Shown here: piece after piece, positions 13,298 through 23,379 of the stretch | Layout: each line of letters opens with the position of its first letter | Position numbering within the stretch: position 1 is the stretch's first letter | Source of the DNA: Anadara kagoshimensis | Taxonomy: Eukaryota > Mollusca > Bivalvia > Arcoida > Arcidae | NCBI GenBank assembly: GCA_021292105.1 | Contig: CM037869.1 | Location: forward strand, 12,172,471-12,236,470 | Direction: 5' to 3' | Length of the DNA: 64,000 nt | Position numbers and translations under genes: made by a program | Notes under the pieces: generated by a model | The model's database searches: none | The model's input: the letters and a program-made list of their open reading frames with translations, nothing else | Told to the model about the DNA's origin: nothing

Positions 13298-14997
13298 GCT
13301 AACAAGGGACATCAATAAACTGGTGGTTCGAGCACTAGTTCGTTAGCTTAGTGTTAAACTTCCGACAGGTCCGTACTGTATCTCTGTCTCAAGCACCTCA
13401 TTGTTAAACTTCTGACAGGTCCGTACTGTATCTCTGTCACTAGGTAGCTCATTGTTAAACTTTCGACAGATCTGTACTGTATCTCTGTCACTAGGTAGCT
13501 CATTGTTAAACTTTCGACAGATCTGTACTGTATCTCTGTCATTAGGTAGTTCATTGTTAAACTTTCGACAGGTCTGTATTGTATCTCTGTCATAAGGCAG
13601 TTCATTGTTAAACTTTCGACAGATCTGTACTGTAGTTTCTTACTACGAATCTCCGTGTAGGTAGCTAATATAGATGTTGTGTAAATATGATTCATTATCA
13701 TAAGTCCTTATAAGGAAGAACGACTTAACTGCTCAGATCTATAGCCTCGAGCCAGTGTGTCATCATATAGGTAATGTGTATCGTACTTCACGATACTATT
13801 CCCGCTTTTTTCCTAAAAAGGTAAAAATTCGCTACGGGATCATAAAATAAGGTGGATATTCATGAGCTGACCATCAACCTACATGTCCGAAAATAAAACA
13901 TAATCACTTTATTTTTATATATCACCTATTACGGACAATTTATAATCTGTCTGATGACCATAAACAAACATGTCCGAAAATAGAGACAGTATGATGTTTA
14001 TGTATGACTTATTCTGTGTAATAATTTATAAACACGTTTGTCTGATGATCATCAACCCTCATGTCCAAAAATATTTTTTATTTACCAGCTAGACGGATTT
14101 ATGCTCCCAATAAATGTGTTACTTATATGTTTGGTTGAATCATCAAATAATAGGACACGCGGTTTGTTAACTAGTTCGATCTGGGACCACATACTTACCA
14201 CGATTGTGGTTATAGTTTTACGATGTCCTACTTACTGCGTAAATCTGTTTGTATTTGTTTGTAAAAGGTCATACAGTGTTCTCTTGGCTACCCATGTATA
14301 CAAGAGATTATTACCTTTCCGGAGCACCAGGCTTCACTTCCTGGTGGAAGTATACATGTGTAACTTCATTTACCAGTTTTCAAAGTTTTTACTTTGGTTT
14401 TGGGATTTTGATCTAAACTTGGATCGATATGTGTGTGCTTGGCTTAAACATTGAGTTAAATTGAACTTGAAAAGCGTACATAAGACGAAACGTCTTACGG
14501 AATCGCTTGTGGATATCTGTCATTTATTTTTCTCTTGGCGTGTCCCTCGCCTTGGTTTAAACGTCTGAAGACATTGTTGACATTGTTCTGATTTACTGAT
14601 GTTTAACTGGTTTTTAACAACCAAGTACGTCAGTGTTTACTAGATGTTTTACTATGAACATAAAAAGTAATTGAACAATTTTTATACATTTTAGGTTGAT
14701 AACTCATACCCAAGACCAATAGCCAAATGGTGGTTAGGATGCCAGAACCAAGGGGACATCACTGATTTAAGAGACCCTTATAGCCAAGATCAAAACAGCT
14801 TTAAAACAGAGTTTGGAGATGAACAGTGGATAACTATAGATGATGACGGTGATATAGCCAAAGAAAGACTATCTTCAGATTCTGGAGGATCCACAAGAAC
14901 TTTAAATATACTGTTATTGGTCTCGGTGTTACTGTTTTCGTTATTCTCAACAGATTTATTGACTTCTATACCTGGTTTAAAATTCTTATTTGGTTGA
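2611..14997 (+). CDS. Matrix metalloproteinase, membrane-anchored type (5' partial, 9 exons)
   Basis: Zinc endopeptidase of the MMP (M10A) family, expected to cleave extracellular matrix outside the cell. Exons: 2611-2718, 6387-6487, 7268-7472, 7970-8128, 8446-8703, 9053-9189, 9652-9790, 10302-10474, 14695-14997. All introns are GT-AG and every phase joins. In order: propeptide end with cysteine switch PRCGVPD, furin-type site RKRR, catalytic domain with [11 protein letters not shown] and a Met-turn (ALMAP), a Pro-rich hinge of about 50 residues, then a four-bladed hemopexin domain bounded by two cysteines (CVDPS and WLGC). After that come about 50 acidic/polar residues and a hydrophobic tail ending at the stop. 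There is no eight-residue MT-loop. RKRR followed by YALHGSKW and the tail resemble MT4/MT6-type (MMP17/25) enzymes. The 5' exons are missing; about 527 residues are visible. Identification as an MMP is firm; subfamily is inference. Confidence 0.95.
3000..3330 (+). repeat. Three divergent tandem copies of a ~90-100-bp unit
   Basis: In MMP intron 1, the phrase GTGTAAGVGGCCCCAYATAAA recurs near 3026, 3117 and 3207. Each copy is followed by an 'AATCAAAG...TAA(C/G)GTGTT' segment and a 'CATGGTTCATGTTCAGTAA'-like segment. The copies are diverged with small indels. No coding potential. Confidence 0.75.
3806..3912 (+). mobile_element. SINE 3' fragment with (CAAT)n tail
   Basis: Matches the 3' body of the tRNA-derived SINE seen at 6517 and 27073 ('TATAGCTG(G/A)TGATGACTC' then 'AATATAAGTGAAA') and ends in a run of CAAT repeats, the typical simple-repeat tail of a retroposed SINE. 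The tRNA head is missing. Confidence 0.7.
5395..5613 (+). mobile_element. 5'-truncated copy of the RT retroelement (3' UTR only)
   Basis: Aligns by eye with the sequence after the stop of the RT reading frame at 47437-48063: 'TAGTTCCATGTTCCTTTCA', 'GGTGTAGCTA', 'AACAGGAGG', 'GGTGGAAGTTCACGTG', ending at 'TATGTTTGTTTTTGAT'. Plus orientation, in MMP intron 1. Confidence 0.8.
6517..6775 (+). mobile_element. tRNA-derived SINE, near full length
   Basis: Starts with a tRNA-like head, GGTAGCTCAGTGGTAAAGTG (Pol III box A), followed by a degenerate box B (GTCGTGGGTCCGACC). The body 'CACCTATAGCTTGTGAGG..AATATAAGTGAAA' is shared with the copy at 27073-27363. It begins 30 bp after the 5' splice site of MMP exon 2. 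Confidence 0.8.
7970..8128 (+). CDS. MMP exon: catalytic zinc site and Met-turn
   Basis: Follows TTTTCAG and ends before [17 protein letters not shown] lies at 7996-8028: three His ligands for catalytic zinc and the general-base Glu. ALMAP downstream is the Met-turn of metzincins. All catalytic residues are intact. Confidence 0.95.
8446..8703 (+). CDS. MMP exon: Pro-rich hinge and first hemopexin blade
   Basis: Encodes a linker of about 50 residues rich in Pro, Arg and Thr ([17 protein letters not shown] and [15 protein letters not shown]) between catalytic and hemopexin domains, then [21 protein letters not shown], the start of blade 1 with the first conserved Cys. Long, Pro-rich hinges are usual in membrane-type MMPs. 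Confidence 0.9.
8708..8863. mobile_element. MITE, 'AAAGGCCACC' terminal-repeat family
   Basis: Ends in 'GGTGGCCTTTATAGACAGG', with a complementary 'AAAGGCCAG' near the left end. Related copies lie at about 29117-29287 and 35159-35332. Non-coding, short, inverted ends. In MMP intron 5. Confidence 0.6.
10475..13130 (+). other. MMP intron 8, first part
   Basis: The largest MMP intron (10475-14694) splits hemopexin blade 4. I see no coding sequence in this part. It contains a ~118-bp tandem repeat at 12110-12440 and a possible LINE 3' tail near 11490-11600 (a 'TTCAATTCAATTTCAATTC' run), which I cannot confirm. Confidence 0.6.
12110..12440. repeat. ~118-bp tandem repeat, about 2.7 copies
   Basis: The segment 'TTGCAATRAGGTTA' followed by 'ACAACWCARTC', then 'TTAATRTAACTGTT' and 'AACATAAAA..ATTTCTGTTA' recurs with anchors near 12138, 12255 and 12373. 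No open frame. Confidence 0.75.
13131..13650. repeat. MITE with terminal repeat expanded into six ~51-bp tandem copies
   Basis: The left end at about 13131 reads 'AGTACAGTCCTGTCGAAAG'. The complementary right end 'CTTTCGACAGRTCTGTACTG' is present not once but six times, with copies beginning at 13353, 13403, 13454, 13505, 13556 and 13607 (period 50-51 bp). The minus-strand open frame of 115 residues here is a product of the repeat. Single-ended relatives lie at 19456, 20272 and 56360. Confidence 0.85.
14290..14445 (+). mobile_element. Degenerate RT-retroelement 3' UTR fragment
   Basis: 'CTTTCCGGAGCACCAGGC', 'CTTCACTTCCTGGTGGAAG' and 'TTTTGGGATTTTGAT' match the retroelement 3' UTR at 48120-48240, in plus orientation. 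The 138-codon open frame starting at 14038 runs into it and is not a gene. Confidence 0.65.
14695..14997 (+). CDS. MMP terminal exon: last hemopexin Cys and hydrophobic anchor signal
   Basis: Follows TTTTAG. It encodes the end of blade 4 ([12 protein letters not shown]), an acidic stem, a small-residue stretch (SSDSGGST), then a ~30-residue tail beginning [15 protein letters not shown], interrupted by one Asp and followed by TGA. No basic cytoplasmic tail follows. This fits a GPI-attachment signal better than a type I transmembrane segment with a cytoplasmic domain, but neither is proven. Confidence 0.9.
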   Translation, partial: VDNSYPRPIAKWWLGCQNQGDITDLRDPYSQDQNSFKTEFGDEQWITIDDDGDIAKERLSSDSGGSTRTLNILLLVSVLLFSLFSTDLLTSIPGLKFLFG

Positions 14998-16190
14998 AAT
15001 GACTTCGTATTATTTCGGGTAATTTTCTCTTTTCGAATTATGGCTCTTTCACTTAAAAGGACACCAGTAAACATTGAGTTTTCCTACTCATTGCACTAAT
15101 ATGCAAAATCAGACATAAAATATAATGTTAATAATTTTGTAAAAATATTTGAAACCAAAGGGCTTTCGGGTTAAAGCTGTTTTTGGTGTTGACAAGTGCT
15201 AAATGCATGTTTGAAATTGCAATGAAAGAGCCAGAATGGTTAAGGTCACGATCAAATGTAAGATGTGAAAGCGCACATGATTTTACTTCCAAGATCGTAA
15301 ATGACGCTATAGCATCGAATGTGCAAGACTTCATTTGCATAAGGTCGATTTTTTCATGACCGAGGAATTAATGACTGTTCGATTAAAAAACAGAGAACCA
15401 AAGTGCAAATCTGGGACGTACCAAACCAAAGGCTTTGACCAAATATGGAATTGTTCCCTGGAATGGTGAGATTAGCGTCATGAGGCGTCGTATGAATCAG
15501 CTATATTAAGCCAAAAAGTGTGCCATAAATCCAAAAATGTATATATATGATTTCAGTGTAAATAATGTTGTAATGAAATATGCTACTAGGTAAATCTGGC
15601 CATGAAGGACAAATGACAAACGCGTAGTATGTCCTTCTACAAGATGAATCACCACCACCCACCTTCGACCACAAAATGTATAATGTCATGTAGTGAATTG
15701 TTAAGTTTACTTCCAAGAAAAAACAGAATATTACTAAACTGACTCGCCTCCCTTAAACTTACTCAGTAGCATATTTCTGATCATAGCCAATAGTCATCCG
15801 ACGACATTCATTTGTATGAATGATAAGAAAGATTAACTCTTAAAGAGTGTGGATGTATGCAGTGTGTTATTGTCTGTGTGTGTGTTAGGTGTATAGAAGT
15901 TGTTTGCAATCAAATTGCAGATGTCATTTATTTATTTATTAATGTGCCATAGTGTGAAGAATGAGTTATATGTGAAACAGATGGTGTGGTTGAAGAATTG
16001 AGTATTTGGGTTAACAGGTGCTTGTACGTTTTATACATGTATATATGGGAAATATGAATGATACGCATTTTTATAATATATTAATTTTTGTATGAATGTC
16101 TCATTCTATGAGATGATTATCAATAATAGAAAAAAGTAAATATATATTTTTATACATTTGTTCGTTATGTTTTTCATTCATTTTTCCTTG
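14998..16190. other. Non-coding stretch downstream of the MMP gene
   Basis: Contains the MMP 3' UTR, whose end I could not place; no convincing canonical AATAAA close to the stop. Minus-strand open frames here (14790-15716) are short and resemble nothing. Confidence 0.5.
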
Positions 16191-16199
16191 CATTTTGTT

Positions 16200-17078
16200 A
16201 ACCACTACGGTAGCTAAGATGGTAGAGTCAAGTGGTTGATCGGAGCGATTCTGACCAAGACTTGAAAAGTTCTTTTGCGGGAATTTAGAAATGAAAGTCA
16301 TGGGTCTTGCATATTTAACTTAGCGTCCTTCAAAGATAAAACTTTCTGTCACTTCCCGTATACATGTAGATGGTGATGGTGAACTATTATGCACTGTTAC
16401 GCCACATAGCGGTGTTGCCGCATAAACGCGCCCAACACGTCTATGCGGGGAATTCCAACGCATAAAGAGGTCCGCCACGTTTATGCGGCAGCGTTCAACG
16501 CATAAAGATGTGTTGCTTATATGCGGCGCAAGGCTGCCTTTTTGACCCATAACGATGGCTAATTTTAACGAGTTGGTATGAAATTTAAAAAGAACTGATA
16601 TCTCGACAAAACGGTGGTGGTGATATAAATTATGACGACGACGGTGACAATTGAGAATTTATGTTGTTGGTGTTGTTGATAATGGTAATAATAATACGAG
16701 GACGGGGACAGGGACGATGAGAGCGCGACGTCGATGTTACCGTCGTCGTGCCGACGGCGGTGGCGATTATGACTGTAATGTTGATGATCGCTAAATTGTG
16801 ATTTTGGCAGAATTTCGACTTTTGCTTTAATCATAATAATAACAATTATATAATGATGATCATCACGATGGTGGTGGTGCTTTTTGTGAAGGTGGTAATA
16901 ATGATGGAAGTGTAAATGCAGGTGATGATAGTAATTGTTTTCTCTATGCGGCGGAATGTAGCCTTTTTGCCGCATAAAGGCTTTTTCTTTATGCGTTGAA
17001 ATTCCCCGCATAGACGTGTTGGAACACGTTTATGCGCAAACACCGCTATGTGGCGTAACAATGCACTAGGACATGAAC

Positions 17079-17122
<44 letters not shown>
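16200..17122 (+). mobile_element. tRNA-derived SINE split by a MITE insertion
   Basis: The head 'TACGGTAGCTAAGATGGTAGAG' at 16206 begins a SINE copy related to 6517. Its body is interrupted after about 16395 and resumes at about 17060, ending in a (CAAT)n tail at 17083-17122. The segment between is the inverted-repeat element described separately. Confidence 0.75.
16394..17060. mobile_element. Non-autonomous DNA transposon with ~75-bp terminal inverted repeats
   Basis: The left end 'TGTTACGCCACATAGCGG' is matched in reverse complement by 'CCGCTATGTGGCGTAACA' on the right, and similarity continues about 75 bp inward ('CAACACGTCTATGCGGGGAA'). ATGCAC flanks both sides as a probable 6-bp target duplication. 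Subterminal CGCATAAA motifs repeat in both orientations. The centre is trinucleotide-rich (GAC/GAT/CAT) and non-coding; the His-rich open frame on the minus strand is an artefact. Confidence 0.85.
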
Positions 17123-17124
<2 letters not shown>

Positions 17125-17129
17125 TATTT

Positions 17130-17236
17130 TCACCTAGCGTCCTGTAAAGGTTAACCTTTCTGTCACTTCACGTATAGCTAGTAATAGTTAACTATCATTA
17201 TCAGGTCATGAACACCAATCAATCAATCAATCAATC
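17130..17236 (+). mobile_element. SINE 3' fragment with (CAAT)n tail
   Basis: 'CTTTCTGTCACTTCACGTATAGCT' (24 bases, same 3' body family as 6517) followed by a (CAAT)n tail. It lies directly after the split SINE copy and may be a tandem duplicate of its tail. Confidence 0.6.
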
Positions 17237-17278
17237 CTTGTGTAACCAACATGACGCGTCAATAGATACATACATATT

Positions 17279-17430
17279 ATATACACAGTGTGTATATACA
17301 ACCCTCAGTATCAGGTCGAGTTCTTTTTTTCGTAGCCGTATCACTACGAGTCGCGCTTGCGCGACGAATAGTGATACAGCTACGAAAAAAGGACCTGATA
17401 CGAAGGGTTGTATATACACACTGTGTATAT
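17279..17430. repeat. ~150-bp near-perfect hairpin
   Basis: The two halves are reverse complements over about 70 bp: 'ATATACACAGTGTGTATATA' begins one and 'TATATACACACTGTGTATAT' ends the other. Inside are 'TATCAGGTC' and 'GACCTGATA'. The apex is GCGC-TT-GCGC at 17353-17362. The overlapping opposed open frames arise from the symmetry. Probably a MITE of the foldback type. Confidence 0.9.
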
Positions 17431-18221
17431 GATATTTTTATCTAACATTTCCAATTAGGTTATTTAAAATAATAAAAAAACAATACTTTATATAAAAAAA
17501 TACATTTTGCCACAGAAAACCACTGAACTATGTTATGACTGACAAATTGAAGACTCCCTAATGACGTCACAATGAGAAAGTTCACGCGCGCTTTACCGAC
17601 AATGTGGTGATACAAGAATCTGTATCATGCGTGTTCGATAAAACTTGTATTTCGTCAAATCAGATAGAAAAACGAGTCTAATGTTAGATAAATGTCGGTA
17701 TATAGTATTTGGCAACGTGAGCGTGCTCGCAGATTACAATGTTTCTCACCACGTAGGTTCGACTCCCACTCAAGCAGAAAGTTACTGTTTTGTTTACCGA
17801 AGGAAGGTGGTTTTCTTCAGTTACTCCAGCATTTTGGGAAATGACCGTCGTATATGAGCGAAATAGACTTAACAGAGCTATTGACCCTGTTTAAAAGTTT
17901 CGATTGATTGATGGATATGATATATCTAAAAGTTGACATTTTACACTTTTATAGAGGTACATGTAGTTATATTGCAATATTGTAATACCACGATCTTATT
18001 GCAATAAGTTTATATCACCGAAGACGTCCAACCAAATGGATCCTAAAACAGCAGAATGTCATAAAAGAGATCTGAATCTTTGCTGCTGTTTGGAGCTCGA
18101 GAATGTCGGCGTTATTCTGTTGAAAGTCGGGCTTCCTCGACTATCCCAAGACTAACTGCTCAATATAAGTGAGGAAATCTAATCAAAACACAACTAGTTT
18201 AATATTGATTGTATCAAATAC

Positions 18222-18700
18222 CAAAATAAACATACTAATCCATGTCCGAATCACACTCCAGAAGCAAAGTAAAAACTTTGAAACTAACAAGTCGGGTTAG
18301 ACACGTGAACTTCCACCAGAGAAGTGCGGCCAGGTGCTCCTGAAGGGTAAGCACCTCCTGTTTATTTAGCTACACCCGTCACGTGTGTAATCAAATTTGT
18401 GTGAAAGGAACATGGAACTATAGGATGTCAAATATACCAAATTCAATCCTAGACACTGAGACATCAAACCTATCAACAATACTGTAATGACGGCCATAAA
18501 ACTTTTTGAGGGCCTTGATAAGCATAGGCTTGCAATATCCCCGAGTCAACAACTTATTTGCAAACTGTCTGCTTCTAGAGAATGTAGTCTAAATCTCGAA
18601 TTGTCCTTCATTAGTAAACCACTGTACAACGCACTTTACAAAGAAAACAATTACCCAAAGCGTTATAACTTAGGAAACACATTGGGCAAAGTAGATATAT
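18222..18700 (-). mobile_element. RT-retroelement copy, 3' UTR plus C-terminal RT remnant
   Basis: Reads from the conserved 3' terminus ('AACATACTAATCCATGTCCG') through the UTR ('GAACTTCCACCAG', 'AGGGTAAGCACCTCCTG') into the complement of the RT C-terminus ('ACGGCCATAAAACTTTTTGA', 'GGCTTGCAATATCC'). Frameshifts and truncation; intergenic. Confidence 0.8.
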
Positions 18701-19189
18701 AGATATGAATTACAATTTGTTACAATTATAGTTATTATAAGGGTAATGTCCTTTCTGTACTTCTTATTCCACATAATAAGTACCGGGTATTTTAATAATC
18801 GACTACTTCTGTTTCAGCTGTAAATCGGTCGTTGGCACCAATTATGACCAGTATGTCTGTCCACTCGGATACTGTATTATTTCTGCATTGAATTTCACAT
18901 TTTTAAATACGTAAGTTTTTGTTAAATTCACTGCTTACAGCACTATATATAAACACATACTTGTCATCTGCCTTACAGTAGCGTGATTTAGGGGACTTTT
19001 GACTCTTCTTTAATACATATTTTTGTCAAGTCATGACCATTATTTAGATAGTATTTGTAAACCTATATTTTAATTTCAACATATGTTGTATGTGATGATG
19101 TACACAAAAATATTCAATATTTATTTACTGAAATTTAATTAAAAGGATGACACGGCAGGTTACCAAGACATGTTGTGAAATGTAATTTC

Positions 19190-19412
19190 TGGACCCGTCC
19201 TTAACTAAGATTTTCCTTAACTTAAATTTAGCAAATTTTGGCAAGCTGTTTTTGGAACTAAGAATAAATATTTTTGTCAAAACTAAAGGCAGATGTCATA
19301 AGGTTTATATAATCTTTAAAATCACATTTTAAATTCCCTAATAATATCTTAACAATTAAGAAAATTATAAAGGTTTTTAATCAGTTAAGAAATGATTGTG
19401 AAACCGGTCCTG
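19190..19412. mobile_element. MITE, 'TTAACTAAGATTTTCCTTAA' family, copy 1
   Basis: The left end contains 'CTTAACTAAGATTTTCC' and the right end 'AAATGATTGTGAAACCGG'. A better-preserved relative is at 22743-23003. Non-coding. Confidence 0.65.
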
Positions 19413-19455
19413 AAAACATTGTCATTTTGAATGGAGTTGAACTCAATCAATGGGT

Positions 19456-19674
19456 TAGTACAGTATAAGCCTGTTGAAAGTTTAACACTCGACTAACGAA
19501 TTAATGCCAGTTTATTTTTTGGCTCCTCGTTAGCTACTGTATATCTCGGTAGTTTTTCGCCTGTTGTTATCTATTTTTTGGCTACAAGCTATCCATATCT
19601 CGGCCATTAACCATCCAAGCTTTGACTTATTTTTGTTGGCTCAGTGTTAAACTTTCGACAGGTCTGTACTGTAT
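19456..19674. mobile_element. MITE with 'CTGTCGAAAGTTTAACAC' ends
   Basis: Left 'CCTGTTGAAAGTTTAACAC' and right 'GTGTTAAACTTTCGACAGG' are inverted. About 215 bp; same family as 13131, 20272 and 56360. Confidence 0.8.
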
Positions 19675-20271
19675 CTTTCATTCCAACCCATTGACTCAGA
19701 TTCACTGAAGGCAAAGTTTAGTCTTTAAGACGCCTCGTAAAAAGCAAAACAGTGCGGTACAACCATTGTCATAATATATATATATATAATCAAAAGGTTT
19801 TCTATCGGTACAAGAAGTTAGAAGTCTACAATAATGAGACATGTTCTAAACTACAGATCGGTTGTCCAGTGTTAGGAGCAACAACGGCATTTTGACACTT
19901 TGTGAGAGCGTCAAGTATTATGGAAAATTGATATTAATTAACCATATAGCAGTTATTACAAAAGGCGAAATAGCAGGAAGAAGCAAGTATGTGTTTACAA
20001 ATGACAATAGGCAAAAACAACCAAGACGATATAAGAGATAAGTGCGAAATAAAAAGAAAAGTGCACATTACCAGATGTTTCAGAAATTAGTCACTAATTT
20101 GAAGATAAAAGATGTTCTTAATTAAAAAAACCCTCACAAATAAAAAATGCAATTGTTAAATTTGTCCACCCATTTTCCTTTATAGGACAAAGACCGTAAG
20201 CTGATAATAGGTCATCTGATCATGAAGATTAACATGGCACTTTTTTATAATTAGTCTGGTGACCTGTATCT

Positions 20272-20487
20272 GCAGTACAGACCTGTCCAAAGTTTAACAC
20301 TATATAACGAAAAACTAATCAAAGCCGAGTGGCCGGGCTATCGATAGCCAGTGGCTAAAAGGCTGCCGAGAGATGGATACCATCTGCCGAAAAGCTGTCG
20401 AGGTATAGATAACGGGGAGCCGAGCTGTTAATTCGGTACTTATTTGGTAGATTAGTGTTAAACTTTCGACATGTCTCTATTATACAT
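20272..20487. mobile_element. MITE with 'CTGTCGAAAGTTTAACAC' ends
   Basis: Starts 'CAGTACAGACCTGTCC' and ends 'GTGTTAAACTTTCGACATG'. Same family and size as the copy at 19456. Internal sequence differs, as expected for MITEs. Confidence 0.8.
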
Positions 20488-21658
20488 GTCAGTTTTGTTA
20501 TATTTATATCTCTTAATGCCACATTTCCGGCATATGATGTAACTGGGTCATCCATCTCTGCATTCAAATGCTGAATACTTCCCGTAATATGAAACCGTCA
20601 TTTTTTATTAAGTGCAATAGCAATTCACCAAATTAAATAAGGACCTGATTCAGCAAAAATATTGGTTAATTTGTAAGTGATTAAAAATAAACTAGAACTG
20701 TCTTTAAAGCTGACTTCAGATCGCAATGGTTTTGTCATTGTGCATTTGCACTTAAATTTGATATCCGATACATTGTCTCATGCCGGTTGACATTTGTGTC
20801 AAGTTTGATCAAAATACATTTATAGACACGAAGGATATGGAGCGGACACCGCAAACTGGGACGGCGGAGAGTCAGACGACCGGACAGATTAACAGGGCGT
20901 TTTCACATTACCCCTCCTTTACAAATGTAGCCGAATTGTTCAATGTGTCATCGCTGCAGGTTAATACAGAACATCAATTTTAATAAGCTGAATGCTTGGG
21001 TGGTTCATGGCAGCATCGAATATGTTAATTGAACAAAATCGTTAAACTCGATGTTTAATAGTAATGTATGGCGCATAAGTAGTAATGAAAACATCTTTTT
21101 TCATGTTATAAGTTTGTTATCGACGAATTGTATTTTAATTTGCCTTAACTGGCTATTTATTTGGTCGCACTATATTTGGGTCGGCTCTAACAGAACATGT
21201 GACATTCCGCTATCCGGAGCGCGCTTGTCCTCTTGACTGTATGATCTAAGCTAACTAGCAGTATGCGGTTTACAGAAGATGATTTGGGCTACTTCTGCAT
21301 TGGTACCATTCTCTTAGAACCATAATAGCACAAGGAACTAGGGACAAACTTAAGTACTAAGTGAATAAGACAATACTGTACCCACAAAATTCCATTAATT
21401 AAAACAAAACTTATTTATAATGAATAGAAATAGATATATGTCCCGGAAACAGTCTGATATAACGAAAAATTAAAGTGGTATTCAATGATAGATTTTGACA
21501 ATTTTTGAAGGGTCTAGCAACCAGTCCCACCGCAGCCCTTTACGCAAATTCCATCATATACAATGTACAATAATATTGGATACAGTCAATGCGACCTTCT
21601 TTATTAAGTAAGACCATTGCCCATTAAGGCCCTTTCCTTCATATCTTAACCAAAAACA

Positions 21659-21879
21659 TACTGTAAACCGACTTTTATTAACGTGCGATTAACTTTCGCA
21701 TATTTTGCGAGGACAAAATAATCGCGAAAGTTAGTCGTTACGAATTTGTTTCCGAAAATGGTTTTATTTATACCAAATATTCAGCTAAAGTCCATATCAT
21801 GAAAGTTAATAGTCGCGAAATGGCTTTGGTAAGAGAATCGCGAAAGTTAATATCCGCGAATAAAAGTTGGTTTACAATA
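21659..21879. mobile_element. MITE rich in TCGCGAA, copy 1
   Basis: Begins 'TACTGTAAACCGACTTTTAT' and ends with the complement 'ATAAAAGTTGGTTTACA'. Several 'CGCGAAAGTTAAT' motifs lie inside. A second copy is at 35935-36152. Confidence 0.8.
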
Positions 21880-22742
21880 AGACCATTTGTTTGAAAAGTC
21901 CATATTTTAAGCCAAGTGGAGGACTTTGTACACAGATTTTAATGTATATATATTATCAATGAAAATAGGCTTAATATCACAAGTGGAAAATTTTTCCTTA
22001 CACCTTATTTCGTTTCTTTTTATTATTTTGAACCAATGAAGATGTTTCATGTACAAATGTATACGAAATGCATGTGTGTTAGAAGTGTTCAACTGTTTGT
22101 CAACTGTATTACAAAAATGTTAAGAGTTTCTGAAAGAAAAAATAGACTAATTCATATAACCAATCCTAATTGTTTCACTAAAAGTTCCTACAGCCCACAT
22201 TAACGTGCACATTCAGAATCATAAGACAGGTTTTGATGACTAACTCTAACTTATTATATAAAACCGGGAAGTTTAGCTTAAAAGCATTTGTTATTATAAA
22301 ATATTAAACAGAAGCATGTATGAATATATAAGATTTATTCTTTGTATAAATTTATAAGGAACTGTTTATAAAATTCGTCAGACAGAATAAGACAATCACA
22401 TGTTTAATGAGTATGATTGTATGTATTAATTATACTTATGTAATCATCAAAAACAAACTAATCTGCATCCAAATCAAAATCCAGTCTTTGAAAATGACAA
22501 ATTTACTTATTTATTATAATTAGATAATCATTGAAAGCAAACATACTAATCTATGTCCAAATCACATTCCCATCTTTGAAGCTGACAATTTAGGTTAAAC
22601 TGTAACTGAAGAACACAAAGTAAAATAGGACTAATTATATAAAGGGAGATTACTCCTACCGATAAAAAGTTACAAAATAAACTATTGATCAACACAATGT
22701 CTTACGATTAAAACCACTCAAATTGATATCATTAACCTGACC

Positions 22743-23003
22743 AGGCATCGTTTCACAATGGTTTCTTAACTTAACTAAGATTTTCCTGAACTTAAATGTA
22801 GCAAATATATAAAACCTTTATAATTGTGTTAATTGTTAAGATAGGGATATATGTTAAATGTCATTTTGAAGATTCCATGAAGATTATGACATCTTTATTT
22901 AATTTGAACAAAATATTTATTTGTAGTTCCAAAGAAAGATTGTCAAAAATTGCTATATTTAAGTTAAGGAAAATCTTAGTTAAGGAATGATTGTGAAGCC
23001 GAG
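22743..23003. mobile_element. MITE with ~55-bp terminal inverted repeats
   Basis: The left arm 'TTCACAATGGTTTCTTAAC' followed by 'TAACTAAGATTTTCCTGAAC' mirrors the right arm 'GTTAAGGAAAATCTTAGTTA' then 'GGAATGATTGTGAAGCC'. About 260 bp, no coding sequence. Confidence 0.85.
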
Positions 23004-23379
23004 GCCAGTTGTTACAAATTTGTGTCTGTGGTTTGGTTGATTTTCAAATTAACATCGTTTAAAGCAATTGCTTATAATTACTCTGCTGTACTACCGTTTT
23101 CATAATTCAACAGACACTGGGTCAGTATAAACAATTTGAAAACATTATCAGATACTAAATTAAAAAATAATAATATTTTGTTGGAAACATGACAGTTAAT
23201 TATTGGTACTTTTGAATCCATTGTGCCTTGGTAACAGGAACTGTTAACCTCTGCGCAGAGGCAACAGTTACACACGGCATACCTGATATCTCGGGACAGA
23301 AGATTTGTCTGTCCCTTAATCACCCATAAAATAATTTATACTAATATTCGACTTGATACCATGACATTATGTTACCTAA

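Noticed and set aside
13354-13701. 115-codon repetitive open frame on the minus strand
   Set aside because: It is the 51-bp tandem MITE end read through; the unit length of 51 keeps the frame open by chance.
14038-14454. 138-codon plus-strand open frame
   Set aside because: It overlaps a diverged RT-retroelement 3' UTR, has no recognisable motif, and lies inside an MMP intron.
16565-17061. Minus-strand His/Tyr-rich open frames
   Set aside because: They are the trinucleotide-rich interior and inverted ends of a MITE; composition explains them.
17208-17432. Opposed short open frames on both strands
   Set aside because: Created by the symmetry of the 150-bp hairpin.
20780-20983. 67-codon plus-strand frame of somewhat higher GC content
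   Set aside because: No motif, no flanking exons with matching splice sites, and no neighbour it could belong to.
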